Of a DNA stretch of 64,000 nucleotides, positions 9,058-18,205 are shown piece by piece. Made by a program: the position numbers and the translations under genes. The DNA is from a bacterium (GTDB lineage Bacteria > Planctomycetota > UBA1135 > UBA2386), in contig JAUILN010000003.1 of NCBI GenBank assembly GCA_030432695.1, forward strand, positions 248,001-312,000. The letters run 5' to 3'. The notes under the pieces were generated by a model. That model did no database searches. It was not told the origin of the DNA and was given only the letters and a program-made list of their open reading frames with translations. Position 1 is the first letter of the stretch; the number at the start of each line of letters is the position of its first letter.

Positions 9058-9951
9058 ATGAGCGAGTCTCCTCCTGTCTCGGCCGGGCAGTCCGGCCGCC
9101 CCCGCTTCCAGGATGTCGCGAGGAAACTGAACGTCGTCAGGCACAGCCGTGACGACTACGACCTCGGCCTCTTCCCCGACTTCCTGATCATCGGGCCGCA
9201 GCGCACCGGTACCACCTGGATGCACGAGTGCCTGGTCGAGCACCCCCATGTGTTCATGCCGGAGCAGAAGGAGATCTACTACTTCAACACGCTGCGCTTC
9301 CCGGAGAAGCACCCGCCGACCCTGCCTCCCATCGATCCGGAACTCGGATGGTACCTGGAGCACTTCCAGGTCGATCTGGATTGGGCCGCGAAGCGTGATG
9401 CCGAGGTGCGCGGGCAGTTCGGTGTAGGTTTCGAGCCGCGCGTCCGCGGCGAGGCCACTGCCACCTACGCGGCGGCACTCGATCCCCAGATCATCCGCGA
9501 CGTTCTGCTCCTGAACCCAGGAGTCAAGGTCCTGACGATGGTGCGGGATCCGATCGAGCGAGCCTGGTCACATGCCAAGAAGGACCTGTCGAAGCTTGCC
9601 AATCGCAAGGCGGAAGACGTGTCGGAAGCGCAGTGGCTCGAGTTCCTCAACCGGCCGTACCAGGTCAAGTGCGGGAACTACGCCGAGATCCACGCGAAGT
9701 GGTTGTCCCGGATGCCGGCGGAGCAGTTCTTCGTCGGTGACTTCTCGCGGGTGGCGAGTGACCCCCTGGGCCTGCTTCGGGACGTGTGCGCCTTCGTCGG
9801 AATCGATTTCGACGAGCGCTTCTTCGCAGCCCGCGCCAAGGTTCGGGTCAATCCGACGGCGAGTGCGCCCATTCCGTCACGGATTCGCGAGGAGCTCGAG
9901 CGTCTGTTCGGCGCGGAAGCCGCGCGGCTGCGGAGCGAGGGGCGCGGCTGA
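9058..9951 (+). CDS. Sulfotransferase (PAPS-dependent family)
   Basis: A 297-residue protein with the two PAPS-binding elements of the sulfotransferase superfamily: the 5'-phosphosulfate loop PQRTGTTW at residues 47-54 and the 3'-phosphate element VRDPIERAWSH at about 162-172. The downstream region (FLNRPYQVKCGNYAEIHAKW) matches carbohydrate-type bacterial and heparan-like sulfotransferases. It should move a sulfuryl group from PAPS to a hydroxyl or amine of a glycan. No signal peptide is seen, so it probably acts in the cytoplasm on nascent or lipid-linked material. It is 41 bases downstream of the giant glycosyltransferase gene on the same strand, which points to sulfation of the glycan made by that operon. 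It converges with a second sulfotransferase gene. Confidence 0.92.
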   Translation: MSESPPVSAGQSGRPRFQDVARKLNVVRHSRDDYDLGLFPDFLIIGPQRTGTTWMHECLVEHPHVFMPEQKEIYYFNTLRFPEKHPPTLPPIDPELGWYLEHFQVDLDWAAKRDAEVRGQFGVGFEPRVRGEATATYAAALDPQIIRDVLLLNPGVKVLTMVRDPIERAWSHAKKDLSKLANRKAEDVSEAQWLEFLNRPYQVKCGNYAEIHAKWLSRMPAEQFFVGDFSRVASDPLGLLRDVCAFVGIDFDERFFAARAKVRVNPTASAPIPSRIREELERLFGAEAARLRSEGRG

Positions 9952-10048
9952 TCCAGGTTCGCCACTCGAATAGATGCCGCGCTGAGGAGAGGCGCTTCCC
10001 GGGCACGGGTCAAGCAGTCTCCTCGCTCGCCGTGCGGAGAGTGCTCGA

Positions 10049-10924
10049 TCAGCTCGTCGCGAGCAGCGATTGGCGCCATGCCTCCGGGACGCGGCCGAGT
10101 CGCGCCTCGATCTCGTCGACCAGCGGAGCATAGCGCTCGATGAGGTGCTTCTTCAGGCGACTCGGAAGGTCGGCCCTTGGCGACTTGTTGATCACCTTGT
10201 CGATCTTCGGGAACTCGACGTCGGTGCGCACTCCGAGGAACTCGCATGCGTCGGCGAGGAACTGGTGAGGTGCGTCGACCATGTCCTCGTAGAACAGGAT
10301 CAGCAGCTGATCGTCGGGGAACGCGCTCGAGACGTGACGGATCGTCCGGGTGTAGTCCGTGCGGTCCGCGAAGGTCGGCTTCTCGCTCCACTCGATTGCC
10401 GTGTCTTCGGTCGTGAAGCTGGGATCGTTCCGCCGCTTCGCCTCGAATCGAAGGTGCGACCACATGCGGTCGATGGGGTCCCGAAGGATGAAGATCAGGC
10501 GGGCCTTGGGTGCCAGCCTGGCGATGTGTGCGAAGCCTTTCGGTGGGAGGATCGAATACGCGGGGGTCGTTTCGCCGAACGCCTTGAACGAGGCTCCCGG
10601 GGCCATGATGCGGCGATACCAATCGTCGTCCTGCGGTTCGCCGTAGGTGAACTCGGAGAGCCAGCTGAGTCGCTCGATCGAACTTGGCGAGCCCTTCTGG
10701 GCCACGACGGCGTCGATCGCGGCCCGGAGCGCCTTCACGCGCAGGTTCGGGATGAACCGGTTCGGACAGTGGATGCTGTCGAAGTAGTGCAACTCCTTGG
10801 CTGGGGGCACCCACACATCGGGATGCGAGCGCAGCATTCCGTGGAGCCAGGAGGTGCCTGCCTTTTGTGCACCGATGCAGACGAAGTAGTTGTCGGCAGC
10901 TTCCATCGAGTGGGGGTCTTCCAA
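10049..10924 (-). CDS. Sulfotransferase (PAPS-dependent family), second copy
   Basis: A 291-residue sulfotransferase. The phosphosulfate loop is GAQKAGTSW (around residues 18-26) and the 3'-phosphate element is LRDPIDRMWSH near residue 145. The C-terminal YAPLVDEIEARLGR is typical of the carbohydrate sulfotransferase branch. It resembles the convergent sulfotransferase at 9058-9951 only in the shared motifs, so it is not a recent tandem duplicate and may modify a different position. Two in-frame starts exist (10924 and, six codons later, 10906); the later one lies closer to the first beta strand. No membrane segment is visible. The 97 bases between the two convergent sulfotransferase genes contain no clear gene. 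Confidence 0.9.
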   Translation of the reverse strand: MEDPHSMEAADNYFVCIGAQKAGTSWLHGMLRSHPDVWVPPAKELHYFDSIHCPNRFIPNLRVKALRAAIDAVVAQKGSPSSIERLSWLSEFTYGEPQDDDWYRRIMAPGASFKAFGETTPAYSILPPKGFAHIARLAPKARLIFILRDPIDRMWSHLRFEAKRRNDPSFTTEDTAIEWSEKPTFADRTDYTRTIRHVSSAFPDDQLLILFYEDMVDAPHQFLADACEFLGVRTDVEFPKIDKVINKSPRADLPSRLKKHLIERYAPLVDEIEARLGRVPEAWRQSLLATS

Positions 10925-11108
10925 CTGCGAGTCGGTATGCGGGAGGGTGAGCCGTAGGAGATCATAAGGGGGACCAGTGGGCTCGTCGGGCGGTAAGACC
11001 GGACGGAATGAACGAAGCTCCTGCTGGCCTCCTTGCGGTGAGGTCGTCGGTCTCGTCGATCGTGTGCGAAGTCGTCCCCGTTCGAGAAGATCCGAGGGCG
11101 GGGTTCGC

Positions 11109-13442
11109 TCACTCGGCGCTGGTCGGTAGCCCCAGCAGCCTCACCGACTCCCCGAGCAGGAAGTCGACGTCCATGAACGGCTCGTAGCCGATGTCCTGCC
11201 AGCGGACGAGGCCCTGTGCGTCGACGAGGAACGTGCCGTGCAGGGACAGCTCTTCGAAGCCGTCGTAGGCCCGCCAGCGCTTGAACTCGGTGAGTTCCGG
11301 ATCGGCGAGGATCGGGAAGGGATAGCGCTCGCTGTCGTCGACCGACTCGTCGGCATAGGCGAGCTGCTCGAGGTCGTCGGTGCCGATGGTCACGATCTCG
11401 ATCCCGGCGGCGTTGAAGCGATCGGCGACCGGTTTCAGCGCCTGCAGCTGTTCGACGCAGTGCACGCAGCCGAAGCCGAGGAAGAACACCACCAGCACCG
11501 GCTTGCCGCGGTAACCGTCGAGCGAGATCCGTTGGCCGTGGCCGTCGGGTAGCTCGAAGCCCGGCGCCGGGGAAGGCTGCCAACGGAACGGGCCGAGCTG
11601 GTCGAGCGGCGGGCGTTCGCCGATGTCGTCGCGGGCGCTCGCCTCGATCCGCCAGTCGGTGGGATGGCCGAGCTCGGCGGCGAGCGGCGCGAGGCGGGCG
11701 AAGGGAGGGAAGTCGAGGTCGAAGTCGGCGGAGAGCTGGCGCAGCTCGTCGAACTTCTCGCGGGCCTCGTCGGGCTTGCCTGCCGTGTGCAGCACGTAGC
11801 ACAGGTTGGCGAGCGGCTGGGAGATGCCGTTCGCGGAGGCGGCCTTGCGGGCGAGGTCCAGCGCCTTGTCGGTGTCGCCGGCCTCGAGGTGGAGGCGTGC
11901 CAGGTGGGTGCGGTCGTGACCGACCTCGGTGAGGCGTTCGAGGGCCTCGTCCTGCCGGCCTTCGCACCACCACAGCAGTCCTTCGATCTCCCGCTCCAGC
12001 TTCAATACGTCGCGCACCGTGGCCGTCGCCGACTTCGCGACCGCGGCGACCGCCTCGTCGACGTCGGCGTTCGGCTTGCCCTCGGCCAGGGCGTCGCTTT
12101 CGGTCTCGTCGATGGACTCCGCGCGGCGGTTCCGCGCGTCGCGCAGCGCCTCGCGGGCCTCTTCGAGCGCTGCGTGCAGGCCGTCGATGTCGTTGCGAGC
12201 GTGGTGGGCGCGCGCCAACAGGCGGGCGCGTAGCGCGCGCTGCTCGGGGTCGTCCTCGCGCTGGATGTACATCGTCTCCGCGAGTTCGAGCGTGGTGCGC
12301 CACGCCTCGAAGGTCTCCAGGGTCTCGCGGAGGCGGCGCAGGCCGTAGTTCGACGAGTTGTAGCCGTCGCCGAGCGCGTTCCAGACCGGGTGGCGCGGTA
12401 GCTCGATCATGTTCCGCGCCAGCGAGATCGAGTCACGCACCCGGCCCACGTGCCGCAGGCTGCGGCACAGCCACTCGTTGTTGTGCGCGTAGTTGTGGAT
12501 CTGATCGGGCATGACCCGGTCGCGCATCATGTGGGCGTGGTCGACGCGGGCCGACGCCTCCTGCTGCCAGGCGGCGTCGTCGTGGCGGTCGAGCTTGGCC
12601 CAGATGTGGCCGGCCATGTGCCACATGTGCGCGATGCCGGGGGCCGAGTGACCGATCGCCGCGGCGGAGTCGGTCACGCGTTCGGCGGTCTCACGCGAGT
12701 CCCAGAGGTGGACCCGGTAGTGGTGGGCCGGGTGGTTCGGCACCGCCGCGAAGACCTGGTCGAGGATCGACTGGTTGGCCTGCCGGCTGGGGATCGAGAT
12801 GCCGGCACGCATGTTCAGCCACAGATGGTTGGCGAGGAACGCCTTCGCCTCGACGTCGTCAGGGTGCTCGTAGATCAGCTCCTCGAGATCCTCGACGAAG
12901 CGCTTGCGCCGCTGTTCGTCCTCCTTGCTGCGGCGTGCCGGCGGCTCCCATTCATCGGCGAAGTCCTTGCCGGCCGCCCCGTGGAACCGGGCCAGAGCCT
13001 CGATGTAATGGCGCTCGCGTTCGGAGCAGTTCTCGCGCCGTTCCCAGGCTTCCCGGATCAGGCCGTGGGCCCGCGCCTCGTTCTCGACGTTGGCCATCGC
13101 CATGCCCCAGTAGGCCATCGCGCAGTCGGGATCGTGGCGCGCCGCCTGGCGGAAGGAACGCTCGGCCTCGAAGTACCAGAACCCGTGCAGCTGGACGACG
13201 CCCTGCTGGACGAACGCGCGGGCCGCCTCGGACTCGCTGCTCACCGGGAACACCACCTCGGGGTTCATGCCCGGCATCAGGTAGGCGGCCTGTCGCGGCC
13301 CCTCGTTGAAGGCGTCCCCGATGTGGGAATGGCCTTCGGGAGGCGCGGCGGTCGCGGTCTCCTGGGCGAGCGCGGTCGGACCGGGCCACACGGCGAGCAG
13401 CAGGGCGGGGAGGAGCGGAAGGACGCGCGGGGACATGGCCAC
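11109..13442 (-). CDS. Secreted TPR protein with C-terminal peroxiredoxin/thioredoxin-like domain
   Basis: The 777-residue product begins with a signal peptide (VLPLLPALLLAVWPGPTALA, cleavage after about residue 26). The middle is helical with TPR-like units, including FEAERSFRQAARHDPDCAMAY near residue 95, a His-rich MWHMAGHIWAKLDRHDDA near 275 and TDKALDLARKAA near 530. The last 150 residues form an AhpC/TSA-type thioredoxin fold (SLDGYRGKPVLVVFFLGFGC, then CVHC near residue 660 in the position of the redox centre) and contain HGTFLVDAQGLVRW, the usual cis-Pro/late strand region. It is likely exported and could act in thiol redox chemistry or merely use the fold for binding. The Cys-Val-His-Cys motif suggests an active disulfide. 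Its partner is unknown. Confidence 0.85.
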   Translation of the reverse strand: MAMSPRVLPLLPALLLAVWPGPTALAQETATAAPPEGHSHIGDAFNEGPRQAAYLMPGMNPEVVFPVSSESEAARAFVQQGVVQLHGFWYFEAERSFRQAARHDPDCAMAYWGMAMANVENEARAHGLIREAWERRENCSERERHYIEALARFHGAAGKDFADEWEPPARRSKEDEQRRKRFVEDLEELIYEHPDDVEAKAFLANHLWLNMRAGISIPSRQANQSILDQVFAAVPNHPAHHYRVHLWDSRETAERVTDSAAAIGHSAPGIAHMWHMAGHIWAKLDRHDDAAWQQEASARVDHAHMMRDRVMPDQIHNYAHNNEWLCRSLRHVGRVRDSISLARNMIELPRHPVWNALGDGYNSSNYGLRRLRETLETFEAWRTTLELAETMYIQREDDPEQRALRARLLARAHHARNDIDGLHAALEEAREALRDARNRRAESIDETESDALAEGKPNADVDEAVAAVAKSATATVRDVLKLEREIEGLLWWCEGRQDEALERLTEVGHDRTHLARLHLEAGDTDKALDLARKAASANGISQPLANLCYVLHTAGKPDEAREKFDELRQLSADFDLDFPPFARLAPLAAELGHPTDWRIEASARDDIGERPPLDQLGPFRWQPSPAPGFELPDGHGQRISLDGYRGKPVLVVFFLGFGCVHCVEQLQALKPVADRFNAAGIEIVTIGTDDLEQLAYADESVDDSERYPFPILADPELTEFKRWRAYDGFEELSLHGTFLVDAQGLVRWQDIGYEPFMDVDFLLGESVRLLGLPTSAE

Positions 13443-13582
13443 GCATGGTAGCGGCCTCCGGGCTTGGCCCGACCGCCGTCGATGTCGAAGTTGTCCCAGC
13501 TCGATCCCTGTGGTGCTTCTGCGCGGCGCACCGCGTTCTGGCGTGCCGCAGTGGCGGGGACCGCTGCTGGAAGCCGATTGCC

Positions 13583-14443
13583 ATGAAGACCACGTTCAGC
13601 ATTCTCTTCACCTTGCTCCTGATCGCGGCCATGCCCGCGCAGGAGGAGTCCCGCGCTCCCCGTCAGGAGCGCGACCCGGGCCTGCGGGAAGCGCGCATCG
13701 AGCAGATGCGTCAACGACTGCGGGAACGCCTGGACCGGCTCGACGCGACGCCTCCGATGCGCGAGGACGCCGACGACGATCGGCCGGCCGCGCCGGAGCG
13801 GTCTCGGCGGCGCATGCGCCGTGACGCCCAGGACGACGGCGAGGCACGACCGCCCGCGCCGCCCTGGAGGCCGCGACCGGATGGAGAGGTCGAGCCTCCG
13901 GCGGGACCGCGCCAGGGCATGCGTCGCGGGGAGCGCGGGTCCCCCGAGTGGCAGCCGCCGATGCCGCCGGAGGCGCGGGCCGGGCAGAGGCCAGGACGAC
14001 GCGCCGAGGCGACTCGCCCCATGCCGCAGTTCCGGCCGCCGTTCCCCCCGCAGGTTGGACCCGAAGGGCAGCCGGGCCCGTGGGCGCCGCGTCGGATGGG
14101 CCCGCCCGGAGGTTTCGGGCTCAGGGGCTCCGGGCCACGGGACACCGGACCACAGGGCTTCGGGCCGCGACAGTTCGGACCACAGGGTTTCGGTCCGCAA
14201 GGCGTCGCGCCGCAGGGGTTCGGCCCAGGTCGGTTCCCTCCCACGCCGCCCCAGGGCGGCGAGCTGCCTCGGCGTGGAGGGCCCGGCTTCCTGCAACCTG
14301 GCGCGGGCCGACCGCAGGTCCGACAGGAGCCCGATCGGCCGATGCTGCGTCGCATGATCGCGCGGCGCATCCAGCTCCAGATGCGCGGCGAGCGCCGGGA
14401 AGAGGGGCGGGCGCAGCGTCGCGCCCGTCGGTTCGAAGGCTGA
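13583..14443 (+). CDS. Secreted Pro/Arg/Gly-rich low-complexity protein
   Basis: The ATG at 13583 begins a clear signal peptide (MKTTFSILFTLLLIAAMPAQ); an upstream in-frame ATG at 13445 would bury it and overlaps the divergent gene region, so it is rejected. The 286-residue product is dominated by Pro, Arg, Gly and Gln, with short collagen-like repeats GPQGFGP around residues 190-220 and a basic C-terminal tail. There is no recognisable enzyme domain. It could be an extracellular structural or nucleic-acid/polyanion-binding protein, but that is inference. Because the codons are also GC-rich in every frame, the coding call rests on the signal peptide, the consistent low-complexity pattern and the closely following sigma factor gene 31 bases downstream. 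Confidence 0.62.
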   Translation: MKTTFSILFTLLLIAAMPAQEESRAPRQERDPGLREARIEQMRQRLRERLDRLDATPPMREDADDDRPAAPERSRRRMRRDAQDDGEARPPAPPWRPRPDGEVEPPAGPRQGMRRGERGSPEWQPPMPPEARAGQRPGRRAEATRPMPQFRPPFPPQVGPEGQPGPWAPRRMGPPGGFGLRGSGPRDTGPQGFGPRQFGPQGFGPQGVAPQGFGPGRFPPTPPQGGELPRRGGPGFLQPGAGRPQVRQEPDRPMLRRMIARRIQLQMRGERREEGRAQRRARRFEG

Positions 14444-14474
14444 CGCGCGCCGTCGGCGGTCTTACGCTCGCAGC

Positions 14475-15146
14475 GTGAACGACGCCGACCAGCGAGAGGA
14501 GACCCCCATCCCCGACGACGAGGACCTCGGTGAGACCTGGTTCCAGGTCGACGAGGCGCGACGGTCCGCGGATTCCCCGGCCTGGGGACCACTGAGCGCC
14601 CGCATCGCTCGGGCACTCGGCCGCTTCCGCTTCGAGCGGATGCCGCCTGGTCACGGCTTCGACGACTTCGTCTCCGAGGTCTTCGTCCGGATCGTCCGCG
14701 ACCTGCCGCGCTTCGAGCTGCGCAGCCGCCGCGAATTCTGGGGCTGGGTCGCCAAGGTCTCCCGCAACACGCTCACCGACATCTGGCGCAAGGCGCGGGT
14801 GAGGCCGCACGAGGTCGACCTGCTCCGCAAGCGGGACGACGACCTCGGCGATCCGCTGGCCCGCGAGCCGGACCAGGCTGCTCCGAGTCCGAGCCTCAGG
14901 GAGCGGACGCGGGAATTGGCAGAGGCCGAGATGCGGGCGATCGCGCTGCTCAAGCGGGAGGAGTCGCGGACGGTCTACCTGCTACGCCGTGAGCAGGAGC
15001 TGCCGTTCGAGGACATCGCCAAGGCCATCGGCCGGAACAAGGCCGAGGCCGCGCGGCTGATCTACTTCCGCGCCAAGAAGAAGGTGCAGGAGTACCTGCG
15101 CGAGGAACTCGACGGCTACGCGACGACCTTCGATCAGCTGTCGTGA
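14475..15146 (+). CDS. ECF-type RNA polymerase sigma factor
   Basis: A 223-residue protein starting with GTG at 14475. Region 2 is visible as GFDDFVSEVFVRIVRDL followed by REFWGWVAKVSRNTLTDIWRK (residues about 58-110), and region 4 as VYLLRREQELPFEDIAKAIG with the helix-turn-helix continuing to RLIYFRAKKKVQEYL (about 170-213). It lacks sigma domain 3, as expected for the extracytoplasmic-function group, and directs RNA polymerase to a subset of promoters. No anti-sigma factor gene is adjacent: upstream is the secreted low-complexity gene, and downstream a convergent gene whose stop touches its own. This fits the planctomycete-expanded ECF groups that often lack a linked anti-sigma factor. Target promoters cannot be read here. 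Confidence 0.88.
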   Translation: MNDADQREETPIPDDEDLGETWFQVDEARRSADSPAWGPLSARIARALGRFRFERMPPGHGFDDFVSEVFVRIVRDLPRFELRSRREFWGWVAKVSRNTLTDIWRKARVRPHEVDLLRKRDDDLGDPLAREPDQAAPSPSLRERTRELAEAEMRAIALLKREESRTVYLLRREQELPFEDIAKAIGRNKAEAARLIYFRAKKKVQEYLREELDGYATTFDQLS

Positions 15147-16130
15147 TCAGAAGCCGATGCTGCCGCCGAACGTGTAGCCCCAGACGTCGTCTCCGAACAG
15201 CAGCGACACCCCGAGGCTGACCCGACTCAGTGGACCGAGGTCCCAGGCCGCCGCGCGGGCCTCGAGACCTCCGCCGACCTCGAACACGTCCTGGAACCCG
15301 AGTGCCGTGCCCGTGCGGTTGTCGAACAGGGCGTAGCCGCCGTGCACCCGGTAGTCGAGCGGTGCGTCGAATGCCCTCCAGCCGGTCGGTCCGACGAGAT
15401 CGGCGCGGATCGCGCCGCGCTGGGTTTCGACACTCGCCTTCTGCGCGTTGTCGGTTTCCTTGATCGTCTCGGTCCAGGTCGCATCGAAACGAAGTCGGGA
15501 CTGGAGCGTGATCTCCTCGGTCAACGGCGTGGTGTGGTCGAGCTCGACCCCGAAGCCGTAGCTGAGGGTGTGCACCGACCAGTTGAACAGCAGTCGGTCG
15601 AAGATCGACTGAGACAGCTGGGCTCCGGGACCCGAATAGCTCGCGTCGCTGTCTAGGTAGGCGTAGGCGACGCGGCCGACGGTCACGAGGTTCCACTCCT
15701 CCGACAGCCGAAAGATGGGCCCGGCCGACGTCGTGCCACTGAACGCCTCGATGCAGCTGTCGACGTTCGTCTGCAGGTCGGGCGTCGAGGCGTCGAACAG
15801 CTCGAGGTTCCCCGGGTCGACCCGGAGCCAGCCGACGCCCGCCTCCAGGCGGAGTCCGACGTCGTCGTCCGCGTCGAGCAGGTCCCTGCGCCAGGGGAGC
15901 TTCAGAATGTCGATGGTGGTCGGCTCGCCGTCGACCTCGTAGCGGGCGCCGGACAGCGTCGGCTCCGTCGAGAAGTCGACGAGCGCGACCACCCGGCGAA
16001 CGTAGTCTTCTTGCCGGAGGATCTCGCGCACCTCGTCGCGGACGTCGTCGATGGTCTGGCCAGGAAGGCCACCACCCGCGAGCGAGGTCGACAGGATCAG
16101 GAAGATCAGCGATCCGAAGGGTCTGGACAC
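15147..16130 (-). CDS. Outer-membrane beta-barrel protein (autotransporter-barrel-like)
   Basis: A 327-residue protein with a signal peptide (FGSLIFLILSTSLAGGG, cleavage near residue 24) and alternating hydrophobic and aromatic strands through to the end. The C terminus, VWGYTFGGSIGF, finishes in Phe, the terminal residue recognised by the BAM machinery. The internal segment NWSVHTLSYGFGVELDHTTPL and the closing LFGDDVWGYTFG resemble the family of solitary autotransporter-type barrels that lack a passenger domain. It should sit in the outer membrane; a transport or adhesive role is not shown. It converges exactly with the sigma factor gene and lies 37 bases downstream of the metalloprotease gene on the same strand. 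Confidence 0.7.
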   Translation of the reverse strand: MSRPFGSLIFLILSTSLAGGGLPGQTIDDVRDEVREILRQEDYVRRVVALVDFSTEPTLSGARYEVDGEPTTIDILKLPWRRDLLDADDDVGLRLEAGVGWLRVDPGNLELFDASTPDLQTNVDSCIEAFSGTTSAGPIFRLSEEWNLVTVGRVAYAYLDSDASYSGPGAQLSQSIFDRLLFNWSVHTLSYGFGVELDHTTPLTEEITLQSRLRFDATWTETIKETDNAQKASVETQRGAIRADLVGPTGWRAFDAPLDYRVHGGYALFDNRTGTALGFQDVFEVGGGLEARAAAWDLGPLSRVSLGVSLLFGDDVWGYTFGGSIGF

Positions 16131-16167
16131 GCTTCGATTGTCGCGCCCTCTCGACCCGGCGTAGCCC

Positions 16168-17919
16168 TCAGTTCAGGAAGAACGTGGTCTTCAGGTCGGT
16201 GACGTAGGCGAGGTCGCCGGTCTGCTCCCCGAGCGTCACGACCTGCGTGCCCATGTTCAGTCCGGGAAGAGGGATCGACGGCACCTGGATCACGAAGCGT
16301 GCGTATCCGGCGCCGTTCAGGGCGCCGGAGGCGATGGCCAGACGGTTGTTCAACACGTCGAAGCCCAGGAACGGGAAGGTCGACAGGTCGCCGAATCCGG
16401 CGAGCAGGACCCAGGCATCGAGCGGATCCCCGGCCATGTCGACGTCGAGCGGGATGCCGTGCGCGCTGAACGGTCGGATCTCGTGGACGGGAGGATTGGC
16501 CTGTCGGACGTCGAGCGATACCGCATTGCTCGATACTCCGGCGATCTCGACGGTCACCGGCTGAGGACCCAGGCCGCCAGGGGCGACCGCATTCATGGTG
16601 ATCGTGTTGTCGTTCACGAGGGTGAACGACGTCGTCGAGGTTCCGCCGATGCTCACTGCGGACGCGCCGCTGAATCCTGAGCCACTGAGGGTGAGCTGAG
16701 CGAAGGGGAACACCGGGACCTGTGAGGGGGTCACCGAGGTCAACGTCGGGGCGGATGGATTGGAGAGGCAGCTCCGCGAGTTCTTGAAGCTGGTGATCGT
16801 GCTGATCGATCCCGGGGCGAACTGGTTCAGCCGCGCGTTACAGCCGCCGAGTCCGGAGCACATGATGTTGCACGTGCCGGCCCCGTCGCAGTGTGGCGCG
16901 TTCCAGTTGTGCCCTAGCTCGTGAGCCACGAGTCCGACGTTCTCGCCGAACGACGAGTAGGCCTTGTCGACTCCATAAGCGGAAGCCAGGTCGCAGACGA
17001 CTCCGAGGTAGGCGATCCCGACGACCCCGCCGAACCCGCCCTTCCCGGTGAACAGGTGCGCGACATCCCGTCGTACGCCGCCTTGGTTGCGGTTCCAGTA
17101 GCGACGGAACTCCGACAGCAGCTGCGACATGTCGATGTTCGAGTAGCGCCGCGCGGTCCGGACGGTCACCGACGTCAACTGATACTGGACATCGACATCT
17201 CGTTCGTAGATCCGACTGACGGCATTGACGTGCGCGACGACCGCGTCCTGCACCGCCTGGGTGTCGTTGTTGTAGCGCTGGTAGTACTCCAGATCGCAGT
17301 CGATCGCGATCTCGCAGATCTTGCGAGCCTGCGGTGCCTGCATCCGCGGCGTGTCGATCGATACGCTCTCGTCGGTGCCGCAGTGGATCGAGGCATGATG
17401 GGCGTCGCGACCGGCGTAGATCAGGTGTTCGTTCTGCGCCCGGGAGGGATCGAACCGGCGGCTGGGCTCCAGATACCAGGGAGTGCCGCCGTTGCCGAGA
17501 TCGATCCAGGCGGTCATCGCGCCATGGCGCATCGAAGCCGCCACGGCGCTGTCCGCGAAACCCTCGACGGAGCCGCGCCAGCCGGTCGGAGCCGGGGTCG
17601 GTTGCAGCTGCGGGCCATTGCCGTCGTCGACCATCAGCTGGAAGTCGGCGCTGCGGATCTCGAACGGCTGCAGCACGATCGTCACCGGCGAGCGATCGAG
17701 TTGGACCGTGAACTGGAACGGCGACCGGCCTGACCGCGGCAACGCGAGGAGCTGGACCGTGCCGTTCGAGATCCCGAAGGCGTCGAGCAGGGCCTGCGGG
17801 GCGCGCGGAGCAGTCGGCGGTGGAGTGGCGCCGAGCTGCTGGGCACTGGCGCGAGGGACGAAGGTGGCGGCGAGCAACGACAGCGCGGCCGTCGCCAGGA
17901 TCGGGTGGGTGGAATGCAT
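16168..17919 (-). CDS. Secreted zinc metalloprotease (reprolysin-like) with IPT/TIG domain
   Basis: The 583-residue product starts at ATG 17919, where MHSTHPILATAALSLLAATF forms a signal peptide; longer in-frame starts are ignored. The metzincin site HELGHNWNAPHCD lies at residues 333-345 (His333, Glu334, His337, His343) and is followed by CNIMCSG, the methionine turn. An IPT/TIG immunoglobulin-like domain covers about residues 385-470 (VTPSQVPVFPFAQLTLSGSG). The last 100 residues form the beta-rich C-terminal module frequent in planctomycete exoproteins. It should be an extracellular endopeptidase, probably made as a zymogen given about 150 residues before the catalytic domain. The gene is divergent from the phosphatidylserine decarboxylase gene across 286 bases. 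Confidence 0.9.
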   Translation of the reverse strand: MHSTHPILATAALSLLAATFVPRASAQQLGATPPPTAPRAPQALLDAFGISNGTVQLLALPRSGRSPFQFTVQLDRSPVTIVLQPFEIRSADFQLMVDDGNGPQLQPTPAPTGWRGSVEGFADSAVAASMRHGAMTAWIDLGNGGTPWYLEPSRRFDPSRAQNEHLIYAGRDAHHASIHCGTDESVSIDTPRMQAPQARKICEIAIDCDLEYYQRYNNDTQAVQDAVVAHVNAVSRIYERDVDVQYQLTSVTVRTARRYSNIDMSQLLSEFRRYWNRNQGGVRRDVAHLFTGKGGFGGVVGIAYLGVVCDLASAYGVDKAYSSFGENVGLVAHELGHNWNAPHCDGAGTCNIMCSGLGGCNARLNQFAPGSISTITSFKNSRSCLSNPSAPTLTSVTPSQVPVFPFAQLTLSGSGFSGASAVSIGGTSTTSFTLVNDNTITMNAVAPGGLGPQPVTVEIAGVSSNAVSLDVRQANPPVHEIRPFSAHGIPLDVDMAGDPLDAWVLLAGFGDLSTFPFLGFDVLNNRLAIASGALNGAGYARFVIQVPSIPLPGLNMGTQVVTLGEQTGDLAYVTDLKTTFFLN

Positions 17920-18205
17920 CGGGAGAGGGGTCGGATGGAGCCGTCGTCCCGATCCTGGGGAGGTGGAACGCGGCCTCGGATCGGTTCGGACGCGGTCGAC
18001 CTGGGTCGGGCCGCGTCCGGAACTCCGGGCAGGGCAGGTTCTTGGACGGGTCTCGGCTGGAGGGGGTTCCGTCCCGTACCGCCCGGCACGAGGTGACGCA
18101 CTTCGGCGAATCTTCACGCGCGGTTCACCGCGTCACCGGAGGGGCTGCCTAGCTTCCTGCCACGTCGCCGACCGCGACGCCCCGCACCCGCCCCGAACCC
18201 GACCG

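Noticed and set aside
9983..10030. GAGGAGA ... TCTCCTC inverted repeat between the two sulfotransferase genes
   Set aside because: The loop is about 25 bases and there is no T tract, so a terminator call is not justified.
17483..18205. Upstream extension of the phosphatidylserine decarboxylase frame
   Set aside because: The extra 240 codons have no family counterpart and overlap the metalloprotease gene; ATG 18206 begins the conserved protein.
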